DNA of 35,306 nucleotides from Entamoeba invadens IP1 (lineage: Eukaryota > Evosea > Mastigamoebida > Endamoebidae). Below are positions 31,559-35,306 of this stretch, in pieces. The stretch covers positions 7,348 to 42,653 of the forward strand of contig NW_004443670.1 of assembly GCF_000330505.1 (NCBI RefSeq). The letters are read 5' to 3'. How positions within the stretch are numbered: the stretch's first letter is position 1; the number at the start of each line of letters is the position of its first letter. The notes beneath the pieces are model-generated. The model saw only the letters and a program-made list of their open reading frames with translations, was not told the DNA's origin and did no database searches. The position numbers and the translations under genes were made by a program.

Positions 31559-32176
31559 ATCAATTAATATTTTATTTCAATATTAATAAACATTGCTTTC
31601 TTGATAAAATAACACTCAATTCACAATATTGGTTTAATAACAACAATAATTAAATGCCAAATAAAATAGATGATATATACACATTTAAAATATGTTAAAA
31701 ACCATGTTTGTTTTATAAAAAAATATATACATATAAATAAATTGAATGAGATTTATTTTTTTTCAATAATTGTCATATAAAAAAGGTTATTTTATTTCAA
31801 TAAATTTTACTTGGTATATTTCATGATATAAATAAATCATTTTGAAATTAAAACTATGATGCTGATAAAGACATTATTTTTACAAACTCATTTTATATGT
31901 ATCTATGTAAATTTTTAACTTTTTAATAAAAAAGTAAAAATATTTAGAAGAGAGTTAATTATGTTTATTGATAATTTGAATGAACATGATCCAAAGCTCT
32001 AAAAATTCGAATTATTATTATAATAGTTATGAAAAACAGTTATTAGCATTTTGCCACAAATGTGTAATAAGATTATATTTGAATGTAGCTAATTGAGAAT
32101 TAATAAGTTTTACAAATTATAAAAATCAACAATAATTACAAATTATTGCTTCTGTTCAATTGGAACAAATTCAACT
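31559..32176. other. AT-rich intergenic region, no gene seen
   Basis: Lies between the convergent 3' ends of the 30794 gene and the thioredoxin-like gene. No coding-like frame. Confidence 0.45.
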
Positions 32177-32572
32177 TCAATTGATCAATAAAATTATTTG
32201 ATTAAATATAAATTGTGTTATTTTTATTTGAATTCTTCTAATTTTGAATAAAGTGAAAATGAATAAGAGAGGATCACTAAAAATGTACTTTATTCTATCC
32301 TTTATATTTCCAAGGTATTGTCCTTTTAATACACCATCGATAAAATATAAGAAATTGGGCATCTTTTGTATCTCATATTTATCAAATACCTCACTGGCTT
32401 TGTCTGTGTCAACTGCTACAAAGAACACATCAGGTAATTCCTTTTCAATTTCAAGAGCAATTGGAAGTGCTTTCTGACAAGATGGACACCATGTGGCGAA
32501 GAACTTGACACACACTTTGTGATGTTCAGTAAAAATCTTATCAAGCTCTGCAATTGTTGTTATTTCTAACAT
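32177..32572 (-). CDS. Thioredoxin-like protein with hydrophobic C-terminal tail
   Basis: 131 residues, ATG at 32572. Residues 1-99 form a thioredoxin fold: active site WCPSC (Cys29 and Cys32; classical thioredoxin has WCGPC), the buried-strand run FFVAVDTDKA, and the cis-Pro in KMPNF (P72). WCPSC rather than WCGPC suggests a variant redox potential or a thioredoxin-like oxidoreductase. The last about 30 residues (LLFIFTLFKIRRIQIK and onward) are hydrophobic and beyond the normal end of the fold; they might anchor it to a membrane, or reflect read-through into AT-rich DNA after loss of an earlier stop. It could help recycle peroxiredoxin, but that pairing is inference. Confidence 0.85.
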   Translation of the reverse strand: MLEITTIAELDKIFTEHHKVCVKFFATWCPSCQKALPIALEIEKELPDVFFVAVDTDKASEVFDKYEIQKMPNFLYFIDGVLKGQYLGNIKDRIKYIFSDPLLFIFTLFKIRRIQIKITQFIFNQIILLIN

Positions 32573-32719
32573 TCTTTTTTTTGTACTTTAAAAGTTTTTA
32601 ATTTTTGTTTATATTTACTTGTAGTGATGTTCTAGAAATGGACCACTTGAAAAGAATAAAATTGATGTTTTGTTACGTCTTTTGTTTTCTTAAAATTGGT
32701 TGGACTCAAACTAAAATTG

Positions 32720-32746
32720 TACAGTTGGAGTAATAACCTGTCAACC
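32720..32746 (+). repeat. pogo-like terminal sequence, outer copy
   Basis: TA followed by CAGTTGGAGTAATAACC and so on, 27 bp, repeated exactly at 32782-32808. TACAGT is the expected start (TA target plus CAGT) for pogo/Tc1-type elements, and the matching transposase lies just downstream. Confidence 0.6.
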
Positions 32747-32781
32747 GGTTGTTTTTTTTGTGTTGGTTGGTTTTTCAGGTA

Positions 32782-32808
32782 TACAGTTGGAGTAATAACC
32801 TGTCAACC
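32782..32808 (+). repeat. pogo-like terminal sequence, inner copy
   Basis: Exact 27-bp copy of 32720-32746, again preceded by TA. A third, shorter unit, AACCTGTCAGCC, follows at 32815-32826, and CAACCGGTTG at 32742-32751 is palindromic. The doubled end suggests a nested insertion or local end duplication. Confidence 0.6.
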
Positions 32809-33117
32809 AGAACTAACCTGTCAGCCATTTTTTAAATTCAATTTATGGTATTTTAACCATTAATTTGTCTTTTTTAGATTATTCAAGTTCAACAAAATCA
32901 ATAACAAAAAGCAATGAACAAATGAGATGTTTTCTTCGAATTTCAAAAACGAAAAAAAAGCCGAAAAAAACTTCAAAAATTTCCAAAATTTGTCCTCATT
33001 TCACCAAAAAGAGTCATCGTTTTATAAAACATTTTCTTTTTTACTTGGTTATATTTTCTTGATTTTTTTAGAAAATGTCTTCTCGTATTGAATCAATTTC
33101 AAAGTCTTTACCAAAAA

Positions 33118-33204
33118 GTTAAAGTGGAAGATATTCAAATCCCCCAAAACCCCAATTTTTGCACAAAACAATCCATTATTTTCATTTAAACAATTTTCTT
33201 TTAG
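33118..33204 (+). other. Possible 87-bp intron in the 5' part of the pogo-like transposase
   Basis: A short frame from the ATG at 33075 (MSSRIESISKSLPK) could be joined by removing GTTAAAG...TTTTCTTTTAG, keeping frame with the main open region. The acceptor is strong (pyrimidines then TAG); the donor GTTAAA is not the usual GTTTGT. The alternative is a start at the ATG at 33240 with no intron. Confidence 0.3.
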
Positions 33205-33239
33205 GTTTTAAATCGTTCATAACTTTAAACATCCTTTTC

Positions 33240-35306
33240 ATGTTGCCAAGTTTTTCATCACTGAATCTGATGTCCTGCTTCCCTAATCCTCAAAATCGCG
33301 TTGTCGCTGATCACAACACTGAAATTCCAAAAGAGACAAAAGAAACAAAACAGTTGAAGAAACCTTCTCTTTCACAAAACAGTATGCGTCAAAATGTCCA
33401 GAAATCAAAAGAGAATGGTATCTCTCCACAGAGACTTCTTCTTGTTGAACAGGCTCTTGAACAAGCTTGGCAGGATGAGACATTTTTGAAGGAGACTTCC
33501 ATGCGTGAACAAATCCATTATTTGCATTACAAACTTCATCACTCAACAAGAACTATCCAGATGCTTTATGGTGCTTCAAAATCCACGATAGACACCCACA
33601 CCAGAAGAAAAATCGGAGAATTGAAGAACGGCAAACCTCCAAAGATGTTGATAACAAAATCGACAAGTGGCTTGTCACTTGTAAACGAAAGGGAATTGTA
33701 TGTACTGTCACTGGAATTCTTCGGTACCTGAGTCAAAAAGTACCCGACATTGAAATATCGCGACGGGGTCTCATTAAACACATGAAGAAGTTGAAGATTG
33801 GTCTCAAGAAAGCAACCGCAGAAGATCTAGACAGAATCTCCATCAATCCAGAGAACATTGTTGATAACTTCAAAGAGCTCAAAAAGTTTGACAATATACC
33901 AGCAGCCCTATGTGTAAACATCGATGAAATGGGAAGCAACGATTGGGCAGACAGAAAGAATCTATACATCTTCCAGAGTAATGAGGACAAGACAACCCCA
34001 AAGCACGGTTGTAGCAGGTCAAGTAAACATTCCACAGCGATAGTTGGAATTTGTGCGGATGGAACAACGTTGCCTTTCTGCATTGTCATCAACCAAAAAC
34101 AGTTCTTTTGCGAAGCCAAAGAGAAGTTCCCCGACTGTTTCGTCTATTACACAAACAACGGGTTCGTCAACAAATATATCTTCAAGCATTGGATGGCGCA
34201 GATCATCAAAGTGATCGTCAAAAAGAGAACAGAACTTGGTCTTGATGGTAGTTGGGGACTTATCACAATGGACAACTTTTCGGGACATCTTGACGAGGAG
34301 CTTCTTGGATGGCTCGAAGCAAACCAGATCAAATTGCACACATACTGCCCTCATTCAAGTCACCTCACTCAACGACTCGATCTGTGTTTTTTTGGAGCAG
34401 TCAAAAAACACTCAAACTCAGCAAAGTCACTTGTTCGAAAGAGCGCTCCCACCAAAGAAATCACCACTATGTTTTCAGAAGTTGAACAAGAAGATGAGTC
34501 CGACCAGGAAGTCAACGACGCCTTCAATGAATTCATCGAAGATCCAGAGGACGTAGAGATTATGAAGTCGTTTGCAATGGAAGATGAAGCAATCAACAAA
34601 GTCCTTAATGGAAACAAAAGATCTCCAAATGGAAGGCAAATCAGCCTCAAAATCTCCTCACTTACAAGACTCTGAGTGATCGCTCAACCATTGGAACAGT
34701 GGTGGCTTCATTTGAGAGAAGTGGGATTGTCGTCAGAGAGGTAGATGGTATCAAACGAATAAGAATTGACCCGAATCGAGCTGCGCGGTTTGTAAAAGAA
34801 TATACTTCGATCGCGACAAGAACGGACATTCTGGAAATGTCGGAAATTCCTAATGAACCCGTTCTCATTGGGACTGTCGATGAAAAGGTTGTTGAAGTTC
34901 CCAACCTTTTGTCGACTCTGGTTGCGACGATCACAAAAGGTGTCGAAGCAATAGAGAACATTTGTTGTTCCGAAGAAATGAGACAGAGTGTAATCCTGAT
35001 ACAGAATGAGATCCAGAAACTGACAGAGTTTAAAGAAAGATACAACCCAAGTGAGAAGTCTTTGGAACCAGTTAAGTTTTATCTGGATCAAGACAAAAGG
35101 AGATACTTTGTTTCCAGCAAGCATGGTGACGATATCACGTTTTCAAGGAGGTGGTTCGAAAGGATGGATGGTGTTAATGTAACAGTGGTTCAACCCGATT
35201 GCCCCATAACCCCAATTCAAAACATCCCAGGAAGTTCCCAACAAAACGAGCAAAGAGGAAGAAGAACAAGTCGTAGAGGAAGAGCTCCAAGCAATAACAG
35301 AAGAAT
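33240..35306 (+). pseudogene. pogo-like DDE transposase, two frameshifts, 3' end outside window
   Basis: First frame (from 33240 to about 33640) has a helix-turn-helix region, STRTIQMLYGASKSTIDT. The second frame (about 33640-34675) continues with IDKWLVTCKRKGIVCTVTG and a second DNA-binding helix set, then the DDE_1 catalytic domain: Asp in VNIDEMGSNDW (codon at 33923), Asp in ITMDNFSGHL (34271) and Asp in QRLDLCFFGAVK (34379). The last two are 36 residues apart, as in pogo-type enzymes. The third frame (about 34609 to 35306, no stop) supplies TVVASFERSGI and a basic tail, RGRRTSRRGRAP. Frame changes near 33640 and in 34609-34675 inactivate it, unless they are sequence errors. No classic slippery site seen at either. 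Confidence 0.85.

Larger units (their letters stand above)
32720..35306 (+). mobile_element. pogo-like (Tc1/mariner superfamily) transposon, right end outside the window
   Basis: Left end at 32720 or 32782, transposase on the plus strand reaching the window edge. No right terminal repeat is visible within the window. Confidence 0.65.

Noticed and set aside
1..35306. CRISPR arrays, operons, ribosome binding sites
   Set aside because: The window is eukaryotic; no regularly spaced identical repeats or polycistronic arrangement are present.

Overview
This window is very AT-rich eukaryotic DNA with an Entamoeba signature. It holds a receptor-like transmembrane kinase with a CXXC-rich ectodomain, a Cys-rich N-terminal type peroxiredoxin, an iron superoxide dismutase and a GTTTGT-type 5' splice site, and its stress genes have short leaders with TATTTAAA-like boxes. 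The mixture of piggyBac, hAT, Mutator-like and pogo/Tc1-type DNA transposons argues for Entamoeba invadens (or a relative such as E. moshkovskii) rather than E. histolytica, whose mobile DNA is mainly non-LTR. The species call is inference.

Layout. 1-1347: AT-rich DNA with two short coding-like relics and a 17-bp-arm hairpin. 1348-2990 (-): piggyBac transposase in two exons, with an intron whose 3' splice site reads AA instead of AG. 4642-9762 (+): intact 1,706-residue transmembrane kinase, the largest gene. 10041-10556 (+): a decayed small gene that runs into one end of a repeat. 10549-20208: a 9.66-kb segment bounded by inverted copies of a hAT-like terminal sequence, with a frameshifted hAT transposase (14194-16289, -) in the middle and about 3.5 kb of empty AT-rich DNA on each side. 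Its right end carries 301 extra bp packed with degenerate TTCGGGAA/TTCCGGAA motifs. 21253-21424: a hAT-type MITE. 21618-24091: a complete Mutator-like element with 128-bp terminal inverted repeats (one mismatch), a perfect 9-bp target duplication and a broken SWIM-finger transposase that contains a 100-N assembly gap.

25271-26125 (-) is a frameshifted unknown gene. 26890-28039 (+) is a trail of coding relics ending in a WWE-like domain. 28183-30558 is a small functional island: peroxiredoxin (-) and Fe superoxide dismutase (+) transcribed divergently from a shared 1.1-kb intergenic region with repeated motifs. It is followed by an Entamoeba family gene of unknown function (30794-31558, +) and a thioredoxin-like gene (32177-32572, -). 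From 32720 to the window edge lies a pogo-like DDE transposon with a duplicated terminal repeat and a transposase split by two frameshifts.

The likely working genes are the kinase, peroxiredoxin, superoxide dismutase, thioredoxin-like protein and the 30794 gene. Superoxide dismutase makes hydrogen peroxide, peroxiredoxin removes it, and thioredoxin-type proteins recycle peroxiredoxin, so three linked genes cover one antioxidant route. Nearly everything else is transposon or decayed coding DNA.
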